The translations under genes were made by a program, and so were the position numbers. From NCBI RefSeq assembly GCF_000149955.1, contig NC_030997.1, positions 1,782,714-1,846,713 of the forward strand: a stretch of DNA of 64,000 bases, in the 5' to 3' direction. The notes under the pieces are model-generated. The model worked only from the letters and a program-made list of their open reading frames with translations. It made no database searches and had not been told where the DNA came from. How positions within the stretch are numbered: position 1 is the stretch's first letter; every line of letters starts with the position of its first letter. Positions 22,141 to 32,864 of this stretch are shown here, one piece after another. This stretch comes from Fusarium oxysporum f. sp. lycopersici 4287. Taxonomy: Eukaryota > Ascomycota > Sordariomycetes > Hypocreales > Nectriaceae.

Positions 22141-22938
22141 TTACCAAAATCTCAACTCCAATAAAAAAAAAGTCCACGCGCTCGTCCCTACAACTAACAT
22201 TATCGCCCCCCACCTTACCAGCCCTCTATTAATATTCTTCTTTGCAAAATTGTCTATAGCTTGGCTATCGTTAATCCTTGGGAAAGGGACATCTTTCGGG
22301 ACTGGTAGATCTAACGCCTTGCACAACGGTTCCCAGCCGTCATGAACATCTATGAATACCAGATGGTCCTCTGGCACGTTTTCCTTCAACCAAGTGATGT
22401 GCTGATTGTATGAGCTACTCGTCACTGGCTCGGTTTCTCCAAACTTCAGAAACCACTGCTGGCGCAGCGCATCGATGTAGTCGACAAAGTATCGTAGTGA
22501 GGGCACAGGGAACAAGACGAAGCGCAGGAACCACTGCGTCGATTTGCTACTAACGGCAGCCATGCTTCGCTCCCACGCTTCAACACCGCGGACAGTGCAG
22601 ATCACTATTGCATCTGGATAGACCGTCATTAATTCTGGCACGAGAGTTGAGCCGGGCGAGTCGGTAATTGCGGCAAACCCGTCAATATGTTCTTTAATGA
22701 GATCTAGATTAGAGCGCCTTGTTGAATTGTCTTTTGGCCGCCACTGCATCAGTACCTTAATCCATGCTTTGATTTCTCTTTCAGGGCCGAGAAGGGCTTG
22801 TGTCGCGCCATGATATACGGGACCGTCGAGAAGAATTTCCAGAGCTCGGCTGATTGATGCGGTCCCGGTACGAGGAAGGCCAGCGCCAATGACTTGAAGC
22901 TTGGTGCCTGGTCGCGGTTGAGAGTAGTGTTGGCCCAT
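22141..22938 (-). CDS. Sulfotransferase-family protein with C-terminal membrane anchor
   Basis: Single-exon 265-residue protein. The N-terminal VIGAGLPRTGTASISRALE is the phosphate-binding (PSB) loop and helix of fungal sulfotransferase-like proteins (PF17784), which bind PAPS. DSPGSTLVPELMTVYPDAIV and ICTVRGVEAWERSM are the further conserved blocks, and KENVPEDHLVFIDVHDGWEPLCKAL matches the family's C-terminal core. Residues about 240-262 (AIMLVVGTSAWTFFLLEL) form one hydrophobic helix, so the enzyme is probably tail-anchored. The substrate is unknown. It is divergent from the M13 peptidase gene. Confidence 0.85.
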   Translation of the reverse strand: MGQHYSQPRPGTKLQVIGAGLPRTGTASISRALEILLDGPVYHGATQALLGPEREIKAWIKVLMQWRPKDNSTRRSNLDLIKEHIDGFAAITDSPGSTLVPELMTVYPDAIVICTVRGVEAWERSMAAVSSKSTQWFLRFVLFPVPSLRYFVDYIDALRQQWFLKFGETEPVTSSSYNQHITWLKENVPEDHLVFIDVHDGWEPLCKALDLPVPKDVPFPRINDSQAIDNFAKKNINRGLVRWGAIMLVVGTSAWTFFLLELRFW

Positions 22939-23637
22939 GGCGGATCTGCAAGAAAACCAACGTACTGGGTGCTATGACCAATAGAATAACTGATTTAGAA
23001 GGTTTCCATTCTGCGTGAGACCAAGTACGAGCTACGCGTTTTATACATGCACTTCGCCATTGCCAAGAAGCCAACCAGCCTTACCGCCTTTGGTCTTTTG
23101 TATCGCCGAGGTATGGTGCCCAAGTGACGTAAGGGTAGTAGTATTATTTATGATGTCCAGGAGAGTATCCATAGGAGCGATGGATAATGCCTTTTACGGC
23201 TTAGCTCAATTGGTACCAGGCAAATTTCCTGTGCGATGATCATCGATTGATCTTGTGACGCCTGATTGGTCAAAACATTGAAAAGACCAAGCGAGTCAGA
23301 CGCCAACAATAATCTAGGAAGCATAATTAACCTTCTTCTTAGGGGAATATCGCCCGCTTAGGTCCGCCTCATCTACACATTGTGTGTAAGAGTCTACTGC
23401 TTACCAGAACGTCATAATGGCTATGCTATTCTTCCCGTGGCCTGAACTTATATAAGTATAAAAAAGATAACACGGTTATGCTATCATCGACCAGACTGTT
23501 CATAGTCTATATCCATTCCGTAATAAGAGTCGAACGATTTGGAGAGTTTTGCTTCTTATTACCCATTTACCGTTTCACTTTCCCCCAAATTCCCCTATAT
23601 CCTAGACTGCGCTGTCGCGTAGCTGTACACCATCATC
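22939..23637. promoter_or_regulatory. Divergent promoter region (sulfotransferase / M13 peptidase)
   Basis: About 700 bp between divergent starts. TATATAAG at 23449-23456 lies about 180 bp before the M13 ATG. No tRNA or other gene is supported; a short tRNA D-arm-like string near 23200 lacks a B box. Confidence 0.5.
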
Positions 23638-25872
23638 ATGGCCCCCAGCGCTGTCGCATCCGATCTGTGCACATCAGCATCTTGCATACACATCGCTTCA
23701 GAGATGCTCGGAAGTATGGCTCTGAACTACACCGAGATTGACCCTTGCAAGGACTTTGAACAATGTGAGACCTGCCATACACATACCTCCTCTATTCAAA
23801 ATTAGTCACTAACTAACAATACAGATGCTTGCGGTAACTGGGCTGCTCGCCATGAGATCCCTGCAGGCGATGTCTCCACAGATGGACTCACTCTTGCCCA
23901 GGAAAATGTCGTCAGCGCCTTGAGGCGGATCCTTGAGAGCCCATACCCCTCCGGCGAAGACGCTGGATGGATCACCGTCAACCTGACAAAGGAGCAGTCC
24001 AAGGCAGACAAGGAGATCTTTTCTAAGATCCAAGACGCGTATCAAGTCTGCACTAATTATACAGCACTCGAAGAAGAAGGTCTCCAAACTCTGCAGGAGG
24101 TTGTCAAGAACATTGTCGAGCTGTACCCTACTACTCCAGCATCAGGCAACAAGACAGCTGCAAACACAACTCAGCATTCTGTTGCCCTGGGCAAGACTTT
24201 GACCCTTTTCGAGAGCGTCGGCGTTCAGACGTTCCAGCGGTTCATAGTTAAGCAGAAAGACATCGACCCCGACGAAGTCGAACTGAACCTTTTTCCTCTG
24301 CAGCCAAAAGAGTTGGACCTCCCTGCCACCGAGGAGGATCTCGAAGAGTACATCAAGATCGCCTCTCAGCTTTTGGCTGCTGTGAGCCCCTCCAATATCA
24401 GCACAGCGGCTGCTGCCGAACTCGTCACGTCAGTCATCGAGTTAGAAGGCAAACTAGTGGCTGCTTCTACCTGGGCCGAACAGAACGGACCGGAATCTGA
24501 CATTGTCTCAATTGCTGAGGCCCAGAAGCAATTTCCCGAGTTGAACTACGAGTATGTGATCGAACAGCTTGCTCCAAAGAACTGGAAGAGCGACATCCAA
24601 TTCATTGCACCTGCCTATTTCAACAATGCGTCCCAGATTATCTCTGAGACTCCGACTACAATACTCCAGGCATATTTTATATGGAAGGCCATTACTTCCA
24701 TCTCTGTTTACATCGAGGCCGATTTAACCAACGCTTATAACAACTTGGCGACTAAGATCAGAGGTAGAGATTCTGAGAGTCCTGCACCCCGATGGAAGCG
24801 CTGTATCAACTTGATGAACTACGGAGTTGCATGGACCCAAGCCTCCGATATCACGTCACAGTTCCTCGGCCCGACGGGCTTGACATGGATACTCTCACGA
24901 TTCTTCGTGGACAAGCACTTTACCCCAGAAGCCAACAGACTTACATCTGATCTTGTGCAACACATCAAGGACTCCTTTTCAGAGCGCATTGAATCACGGG
25001 GCTGGGCAACAGATAGGGTCAAGAAGGCGTCGATCGAAAAGGTCGAAGCTATGCAAAAGATAATTGGTCTTCCTACGCTGCCTGATGCCGTAGACCCTAT
25101 TGCCCTTAGAGAATACTACTCGGATGTCCAGATTCAGCCTTCTCTGGCCCTAAATGCGCTGTCATTTGCCAAGTCCAAGGTGAATAGCAACTGGATGAGT
25201 CTGGGAAAGCCATTCAACAGGGGCCAATTTGTCTTGAGCACTCTAACCGCCAATGCTTACCACGCCCGCACTCTGAACCAGATCGTTCTCTTCGCAGGCT
25301 TCCAACAGTTCCCCATTTACGACGTGGAATTTCCGTCTTATCTCCTTTATGGTGGAATGGGCAGCGTGGTTGGACACGAGATTACACACGGCTTTGACAA
25401 CACCGGCCGCAACTTTGATAAGACAGGCAACGCGACGAAGTGGTGGGACAAGAAGTCGATCGAGGCCTTTGAAGAAAAGACCAAGTGCTTTGTCGAACAG
25501 TATAACAACTTCACTATCCTCGCCCCCAATGGAACGAATGTTCATGTTAACGGGACCCTCACGCTTGACGAGAATATTGCCGATGCTGGAGGTGTATCTT
25601 CTAGCTATGAGGCCTGGAAAAAGTGGGATAACGAGAAAGGCAAGGCCAAGAATCTTCCAGGTATGCGAAGCTTCACGCACGAGCAGTTATTCTTCATTAA
25701 ATGGGGCCAGACTTGGTGCTCCAATATTGCGCCCAAGTTAGCTTTAACGCTGCTCGAGGAAGACGTGCACAGCCCGGCACCTGCAAGAGTCTTGCTGCCT
25801 CTCAAGAATACGGTTGGATTCAACAGAGCATTTAACTGCCCCAAGAAGGAGCCTATCTGTGAGCTCTGGTGA
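23638..25872 (+). CDS. M13 (neprilysin-family) zinc metallopeptidase
   Basis: Gluzincin that cleaves peptides with a single zinc. Exon 1 (23638-23764) encodes SASCIHIASEMLGSM and DPCKDFEQY. A 60-nt intron (GTGAGA to ATACAG) leads to exon 2 (23825-25872), beginning ACGNWAARHEI. Total 724 residues, normal for M13. The active site is complete: HEITH at 560-564, third zinc ligand E625 in ENIADAGG, and a substrate-binding NAY at 519-521. The C-terminus ends CPKKEPICELW, the usual C-x-x-W. Most M13 enzymes have an N-terminal membrane anchor or signal; here the first in-frame ATG is preceded by an in-frame stop and gives no hydrophobic segment, so either the enzyme is intracellular or an upstream exon was missed. 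Confidence 0.93.
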
Positions 25873-26854
25873 ACAGCTGGTAGCAATGAGTACATATGTA
25901 AATGCTGGCTTAGGGGTAGCACAGGTGAGCCTGTGGTTATTCCTGTACGACACCTTCGCCAATTCTTTTTGTTCTGCTTAATACAGAAGGAAATATTCAA
26001 TTAGCTAGTAAATATAGATAGCCAAATGAAAGCTTATCCCTCGCTGCTGAAAGGTGCCCAAGGAGTTATGCCGGCAGCATCCAGTGTCACTGACTTGGTC
26101 TGGGCACGTTTCTTGGTAAAAAGAAACGTTTAACCTGGCATTGAGGAGTCGCACAGATTAATAAAAATCCTGTCTTTAGAAGATGAAATTATCTGAATTA
26201 ATTTTCGCCCTCTAAAAGGCATCTAGTTACATTCTGGTGTTAGCGTTATCCTTTATATCCGCGCCTCAACATACGTAACCTGATAGAGTCAGGGCCATCA
26301 GGAGCTCGTGAACCAGCCAACAGCGGTGTTTTCTAACAAATTAAAGTCTCAAGCGTAGAGTAGAGCCTCATCAAGATATGTGGTAGCCTTATAAAGCTTG
26401 GCAACAAACTCTTGTACGGCCTATACCTACAGTGACCTTAAAACCATCTCCAGGGACCTTTGACTTATCTTGACATTTACTCATCAGCTACCAATTAAGT
26501 CAAGATCCTTACGTTTTGAGTTCAGACCATTGGTTGAGACATCCTCTAGGATTGTAGCCAGGCCCGACTGGTTATTTTAACCTCGCTGACTCGGTGCGGA
26601 CCCGTATCATGGCCTGTGCAGGATGTCGATTAAGTGTGACAGCCCTAAATGATTAAAACTGATAAGCCTTACGATGGGTTAATCCAATAGCCATAAGCAA
26701 AAACCTAACCGTAAGCAAAAAATAACTTTTAATAATAATAACTTATATCTATTAAAGGTAATAGATTGAAGGCTTTATTGTTACTAGTACGAGTTTTATT
26801 TATACATATTTTCTATTTAAACTAAATACATAGTTGCTATCATGCTATAATAGA
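25873..26854. other. Intergenic, AT-rich right part
   Basis: No gene is supported. Positions about 26640-26850 are AT-rich with TTAA/TAAT runs, as in a decayed repeat. Confidence 0.4.
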
Positions 26855-28640
26855 CTAAAACGCAGTAAGAGTTTCCGCATAAGTCCTCCATAATGGGTCT
26901 TGCATTAACCTGCCCATTGACGAGTCCTCGACTCCAACCCACACTTCAGACCCTCCTCGTTTAGGATTGGGAAGCACAACCTGCACGCCGTGCATTAGCC
27001 CACAAGACGGTGGTCGTAGAGCTTTCATATTGCTACCGAAGGCATCACCCCACTCAATGTCGTAAAAGGGAAAGTCTCGCCAGGATGTCTGAATGATATG
27101 ATTTCCCGGCATGTCCAATATACAAGTTGCCACGAGACAGCTCACATCATCAAGGTCGTCAACGATGGTGATTATCTCATCAAGATAAAAGTTTTGGGCT
27201 CTGGCAACAGCACGTCTCACGAGGATAGCTAAGTCCGCGAGTGAAGCCTCTTGAATGATCTGGTTAAGATCCAGAATGGCCGGAGCAAATCCAAAGATAT
27301 TACCAAGGGTGTGTTTCTGTATGGTACATCCGGATCNNNNNNNNNNNNNNNNNNNNNNNNNNNNNNNNNNNNNNNNNNNNNNNNNNNNNNNNNNNNNNNN
27401 NNNNNNNNNNNNNNNNNNNNNNNNNNNNNNNNNNNNNNNNNNNNNNNNNNNNNNNNNNNNNNNNNNNNNNNNNNNNNNNNNNNNNNNNNNNNNNNNNNNN
27501 NNNNNNNNNNNNNNNNNNNNNNNNNNNNNNNNNNNNNNNNNNNNNNNNNNNNNNNNNNNNNNNNNNNNNNNNNNNNNNNNNNNNNNNNNNNNNNNNNNNN
27601 NNNNNNNNNNNNNNNNNNNNNNNNNNNNNNNNNNNNNNNNNNNNNNNNNNNNNNNNNNNNNNNNNNNNNNNNNNNNNNNNNNNNNNNNNNNNNNNNNNNN
27701 NNNNNNNNNNNNNNNNNNNNNNNNNNNNNNNNNNNNNNNNNNNNNNNNNNNNNNNNNNNNNNNNNNNNNNNNNNNNNNNNNNNNNNNNNNNNNNNNNNNN
27801 NNNNNNNNNNNNNNNNNNNNNNNNNNNNNNNNNNNNNNNNNNNNNNNNNNNNNNNNNNNNNNNNNNNNNNNNNNNNNNNNNNNNNNNNNNNNNNNNNNNN
27901 NNNNNNNNNNNNNNNNNNNNNNNNNNNNNNNNNNNNNNNNNNNNNNNNNNNNNNNNNNNNNNNNNATTCTTCAGCAAAGACCTCGATAAACTTGAATACA
28001 GTAGTCTGATCGCATATCAAACATGCAAAAAAGACATGCTGAGAAGGAGACCACCGCGAATGAAATTGGCTTGCATCAGGGAAACAGTGACACGGTCCCC
28101 GGGTTGAGGCCATTCGCCTCCCAGGCCACGGGGGCAAAATCTGTCGGGGTCAAGCGCAGATGATGGATAACCTTGAGCTTTGAGTTCTGCAAAGCTGGGA
28201 CAAGCACTATCAGCTCGAAAGTCCTTGACAGTAAAATCGTTGAGATTTTCATCGCCATAGTGCCGAAGTTTCGACATACCAGCCCGGCTCTCTCCTGCAG
28301 GGACAACTTCGCAACCAATAAGAGGAACATTCTTTTTCAAGTTACGATAGCCTAGCCTCAACATTTCCACCAGTGCGCTCATGTTATATCTTTCCGAGAG
28401 TTCGAAAAAAAATATGTTTCGCACCCAAATCTTTGGCCCAATCTGCTCAGTTGGCAGGAGAGGAGGGGCCAAGTCGAGTAGATCCTGAGTAATCATTTCA
28501 AGACTGTTATCTTCGGTGATCTCAGAAAAATAGGTAAAGACTCCTGGTTGACGACAAGCTTCCAAGGCTGTAGGAAATGGGAAACACACGAATCGAGGTG
28601 AATTTCAAAGAGAGAGCTGGAAAAGGTGCAGGTTGTAGTC
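26855..28640 (-). pseudogene. BAHD-type acyltransferase, broken and interrupted by an assembly gap
   Basis: Acyl-CoA dependent transferase of the fungal PF02458 group, which includes 3-O-acetyltransferases of secondary metabolism. The N-terminal half reads VCFPFPTALEACRQPGVFTY and VTVSLMQANFIRGGLLLSMS. The C-terminal half, left of the gap, reads IFGFAPAILDLNQIIQEASL and TSWRDFPFYDIEWGDAFG, where DIEWGDAFG is the counterpart of the family's DFGWG motif. Two lesions are visible: a TGA at 28605-28607 near the N-terminus, and a frame change at about 28010-28024 that falls inside the catalytic HxxxD motif (the His and Asp lie in different frames). Bases 27338-27965 are N, so the middle is unknown. 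An intron explanation for the HxxxD shift is unlikely because it would start and end inside five codons. Confidence 0.75.
27338..27965. other. Assembly gap (628 N)
   Basis: A run of N inside the acyltransferase gene. Open frames drawn across it are artefacts. Confidence 0.99.
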
Positions 28641-29175
28641 TGCAAATTCACCCAAGGACAAAACTTCGCATGCTCCATGGTTTTATAGGGAATCTTTCTT
28701 GATTTTAAAATAGAGGTACCGATAAACACAAAGCCTAGAGCAAAGGGATAGTACATCCTGTATAGGGATAGATCCACCCTCCTCCACTAAAACTAGCTGA
28801 TAGCGCGGGACGCCGGTAGGATCTTTAGTTCCACTTCATTCACCATCATACGAAATGATAAGGATTCGTCAACCGGTCCGGTTGCCATTATGAATAAACA
28901 ATATTCCAAAGTATAATTCCTCAGGGCAAGAAGAAGCGAGCTTCGTACATGCTCCTTTCTAGTGCCCCGCTAGCTGTATCGAGGTTTAAACACGAGGGAT
29001 AAACTTTTGCAGCCAATTAAGAGTAAGCATCTATTTTCACGTGGCCAATTACTTTTTTCCGGCTTAGATGAAGACCGCCTAGCTCAAGGGATACGCTAAA
29101 ACCTGTAGATCAGGCGAAAAGCCTCCTGCGCCGATAACTGGCATTCTTCGGCTAGGAGCCGTGGACCATCCCTTA

Positions 29176-29426
29176 AAAGCCGAGGGAGCACCACCTTGGT
29201 ATGTTTTGTAGGTCCAGCCAATTAAGAAGCTAGTATCAAAGGTACTTGTTTTTAAGTGCTCAATAGGCCAAGATTTAAGTACCTGCGATAATGCAGGTTA
29301 CTGATCGTGACCTTTGGCTTCACTACTGTGCCTCCTTGAGGCTGGTATCTGTGGCGTAAAGATCAGCAGCCAATCAATACTGGGGCCCGCCCCACAAAAA
29401 TACATCGCTGGTGCTCCCTCGGCTTT
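29176..29426. mobile_element. 251-bp MITE-like element with 18-bp perfect terminal inverted repeats
   Basis: The left end AAAGCCGAGGGAGCACCA (29176-29193) is the exact reverse complement of the right end at 29409-29426. Similarity weakens inwards. There is no coding capacity. Size and structure fit a non-autonomous DNA transposon; the target-site duplication is not obvious, so the superfamily is open. Confidence 0.75.
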
Positions 29427-29727
29427 CCAGGGATTTAATTAAATTCTCAAATAATCAGCTCGGAAACCACCAATGTAAGCTAATGTTAGCACATAAACCA
29501 CAAAGAGGGACGGAAATTCAAGCGCGTCCCAATATGTTTTGTAAATGGATAAACAGACTTTGACGAGGAAAGGCATGGTCACATAAGTCGCCCACAAACG
29601 AGAGGTTCATCATGTGATAATTAGCCGAAGCAATGATGAACGCCATTGATGCTGAGGTTATGGCTCGCCCCTGTTCACGCGACATTAGAAGGTCAAACTA
29701 AGTCGGCAGTATTTGCGGATTATGATT

Positions 29728-29763
29728 CGTTCGGGAATCTTACACCCCGGCAATGCCCGAACG
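29728..29763. repeat. Short inverted repeat (CGTTCGGG ... CCCGAACG)
   Basis: Two perfect 8-bp arms (29728-29735 and 29756-29763) with a 20-bp spacer. It could be a chance palindrome or a protein-binding site; no neighbouring gene gives it a clear role. Confidence 0.3.
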
Positions 29764-30324
29764 TCTAGGAATTAAAGTGGTTGAGACTAATTCCTTTAGT
29801 ATCAACCTTATTAGCCTGATGCCACAAATCTGCTGGAAGACCGCCTGTTTTGTTATTTTCTGGCTGGCTGGCTCTTCTCAGAACTCGCCAAGGTCACCAC
29901 TTCCGGGACTTGGGACTACGAGTATGTAAACTCTGCATTTATCAACGAGCTTCCTAGCCGAAGAACTTCACATACACTGGTTCTCAGAATGCCAGTAAAC
30001 ATTTGTTCAAAGGACACCAAATTCGAGTACCTGGGGACAAGACGATGTCTTGGGCGCAGTTGGAAATGGAAAGCGTCAAGACACAGCATCGCTTGATAAC
30101 TGATACCTTAATGCTTGATCTAATAAAGCCTTGAGAGCAGGCTATGGCAAACTCCTTTGACAAGGGCTTTCACAAGGATCGTTTTTAACGGCTGTTAATG
30201 CAATAGATCGTCAAGAGCAACATTCCCTTTCTTACTGCCGGGAATGAGGACCTCCGAGCCATATTCGATTATCTGATCTGAGCCTATCAGTATCAATCTA
30301 GGGTTGTCCCACTATACCCCACAA

Positions 30325-31474
30325 TCAATGGTCACTGATGGTAACTGTGGTGGTGACCGTCCTGACAATGCCCACCTGACTTGTATTTGAGCCTCTGTCA
30401 GTATTTATATGTATTGGTCCTGTCGAAGATGATGGAGTCCAGTTCCGGGTAACAAAACGCGTTAGTTCCTTAGACTGAGCATTATTCTGAGACTGCAGAT
30501 CTACAACACGTGAAAGGGACGTGTCATCAACTGATGGAAGTCTCTCTCTACCGACAGTCCTTCTTTGCGTCAGGTGATACGACTCGTTTTGAGAACCGTG
30601 AGTGAATGTCAACTTCGAGGCCAGTAGGTCGATACTGTCCACATGAGCAATTAGCACACAGAAGCTGCCATAGATATCAGTGGGTACTCACAATAGGATG
30701 ACGGGAAAGAGGCATTCAAGTGTGTATAAAAATACATCGATTTGACTCGAGACACTTGTCGCTCCACTGATCGGAGGTTGGAAAAGAAAAGTAATTGCCC
30801 TTGAAACACCGATCAACGCCAGAAAAGCCAGTCGTAACTCGGTGCTTCGGATAAGATATCTAGTAAAATCTGACCTAAGTGAAACCTGCTCGGACGTCTT
30901 CTTGGCCTTGATAAATACTTGTAACAGGAAGAAGGCGCTGAGGCATTCGACACAAGCTAGAGAGATGAAGTAACCAACGTGGGCTCCGTTAACCACGTTC
31001 GTAAATGCCTCCTCACCCTCGAAAATAGACTTAATTCTATAAATCAGAAGCAGCGTTCTGGCCATGCAGATACATAGCATGAAGAACCAAAACAGGATAA
31101 AAAACACCAATCGCATCTTGTTTCGCAGAATTTGCTTGAGTATGATATAGCTGTAAAAGGACAACCCTGCCTCTTGGATCTTGGGCTAGTTAGCCAAATC
31201 ATTCAACCTGACGCGTGAAGATGCGAAGTCGCCAACTTACCATCCACAGGATATCCGCAACGGCGTAAGCAGTAGCCGTCCTTAGCTTGCCAGAGTTCAT
31301 GTACCATGCGTAGTAGCAGAGGCCATTTGCGACTGCGCCGGCCGCAGAGACAATCGCAGGGATAGCCGACAGCCATGAGAGCCTAGTGATACCAATCACA
31401 ATCCAGGAGAAGAAGAAGTTTACCAAGCCGATGGTACTTAGAATGGACCAGCTGCTCTCGTAGTAAACTGCCAT
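30325..31474 (-). CDS. Seven-helix integral membrane protein of unknown function
   Basis: Three exons assemble cleanly: 31241-31474, 30692-31179 and 30325-30634, with introns 31180-31240 (GTAAGT to CCAAG) and 30635-30691 (GTGAGT to GACAG), giving 343 residues. Seven hydrophobic helices can be read, for example [76 protein letters not shown], and a last one across the exon 2/3 junction ([18 protein letters not shown]). The cytosolic or extracellular tail (about 80 residues) is Ser/Thr/Gln-rich and disordered. The topology resembles fungal receptor-like and rhodopsin-like integral membrane proteins, but I see no family-specific motif (no retinal Lys, no CFEM). Confidence 0.8.
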
Positions 31475-32864
31475 GGTGACTGTTTCATTATTTTAAACCC
31501 GAATGTAAGGAGGATAGAGTTAAGCTGATCAAGGGAGAGCAGATGTCTGCTCATATACCACGACAGTGGAGAGCCTAGGACCTTGCATCCCCGCAACCCC
31601 AGATTCCAGCCTGAGCGCCGACATCCCGGAAGATCATTACTGAGTCCTTCCCAAAACAAGATACGTGAAAGACGCTAGGATGGCCATGGTGCTTATTAGA
31701 ATGGAACCTAACTATCAGCTGCGGGATCGACGCATCTCAGAGGGGTAGCACATTAAATAAGGTTAGGTCGAGCTAAGCACTGACCGTAACCTACATATCA
31801 ATTGGTTCGGCTAGTCAAGGGTGTGGTTGGTGGCTTCAGGTGAGACATTCAGAAAACTGCTCATGGTGGTGATCCACAGCAGGCGCCTACTCAACGGCGT
31901 GAGCAGGTACACCAGCGGTTGGAGGTAATACACTTACTGAAAGCCCACCCCTTATATAGCCTGCAGATAAATCAATTGAGCAACACGTGATTGGGATCTG
32001 ACATCGTTGTATGGTATGAGTAAATTGAGATTAATAGAGAGTCGAGATGTTAGGTATGTATTGTTAGCTACCAAATTTCGGCTCTTCGTGCATGCATAAG
32101 CCTCAAAGTTAAAAATGGAGGAATCACGATTAGCGGACTCGCGTCGCATGCTCCACAATTGCTCTTCCTCTAGGCCTCGAAGAACTTGTTCTGACTTCTC
32201 ATTAATGTAAATGTACCGCAAAGTCCTCAGATGATGTCATCTCATTAAGACCGGCTCAAAAGTACGTGTTGCGGTAACGATTTACAGTGTCAAATCGCCT
32301 GATCAAATTTCTAAGAGCTAACGCGGCAGTCGCTACTAAGCTCACAATGGGTTCCGAAGAGAAGGGAAGGGTGTAAAGTCTAACGTATGTGTACGGTATA
32401 TGCAGGGAAGGCTGTCGTATTGTGGGAGGTGGCCCTGATCAGAGGCTGACATCCCATTGGGGTTCGTAACAACCTATTGGCGCGCTTCGAATTCAGTGGC
32501 CATTTCAGATAGAGTTTCGACTCACTGTGATAAAACTGCAGTGCTTTCTTTGTTAGATGATGAACCAATCAGATCTTGCCAAAGCCGAAACTTTCGCTCG
32601 TGTCTTCGTATTTCCAAACCCTGCACCGATCTTGGGAAATGACACTCAAGAAGCTCGTATCCTCATCCGTCACAAGAGTATATTAGTATTTCCACATCGA
32701 TACTAATTATCTTGACTCAAGTGAAGATTTAAATAAAAGGTGAAGCCTAGTGACACCCACGACGAACCTCGACAATTTGCATCTTCTGCGCACTTTGCCC
32801 CTGCTGCTTTGCGCCACCTAATTTCAATACACGATATCTGCATACAACAGTAGCAATATGCTCG
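31475..32864. other. Intergenic, no gene
   Basis: Upstream region of the membrane-protein gene and about 1.2 kb with only short unconvincing frames. Confidence 0.4.

Larger units (their letters stand above)
28641..30324. other. Intergenic with a MITE, no gene
   Basis: Besides the MITE at 29176-29426 and a small palindrome at 29728-29763, no coding frame with family-like composition is seen. The left end may include a few more codons of the acyltransferase N-terminus. Confidence 0.45.

Noticed and set aside
23196..23240. tRNA-like string (TAGCTCAATTGGTA) in the sulfotransferase/M13 spacer
   Set aside because: It looks like an A box/D arm, but no B box (GTTCRANNC) or acceptor pairing follows at a suitable distance.
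27229..28137. Long open frames across the N run
   Set aside because: They are artefacts of untranslated N; only the flanking acyltransferase sequence is real.
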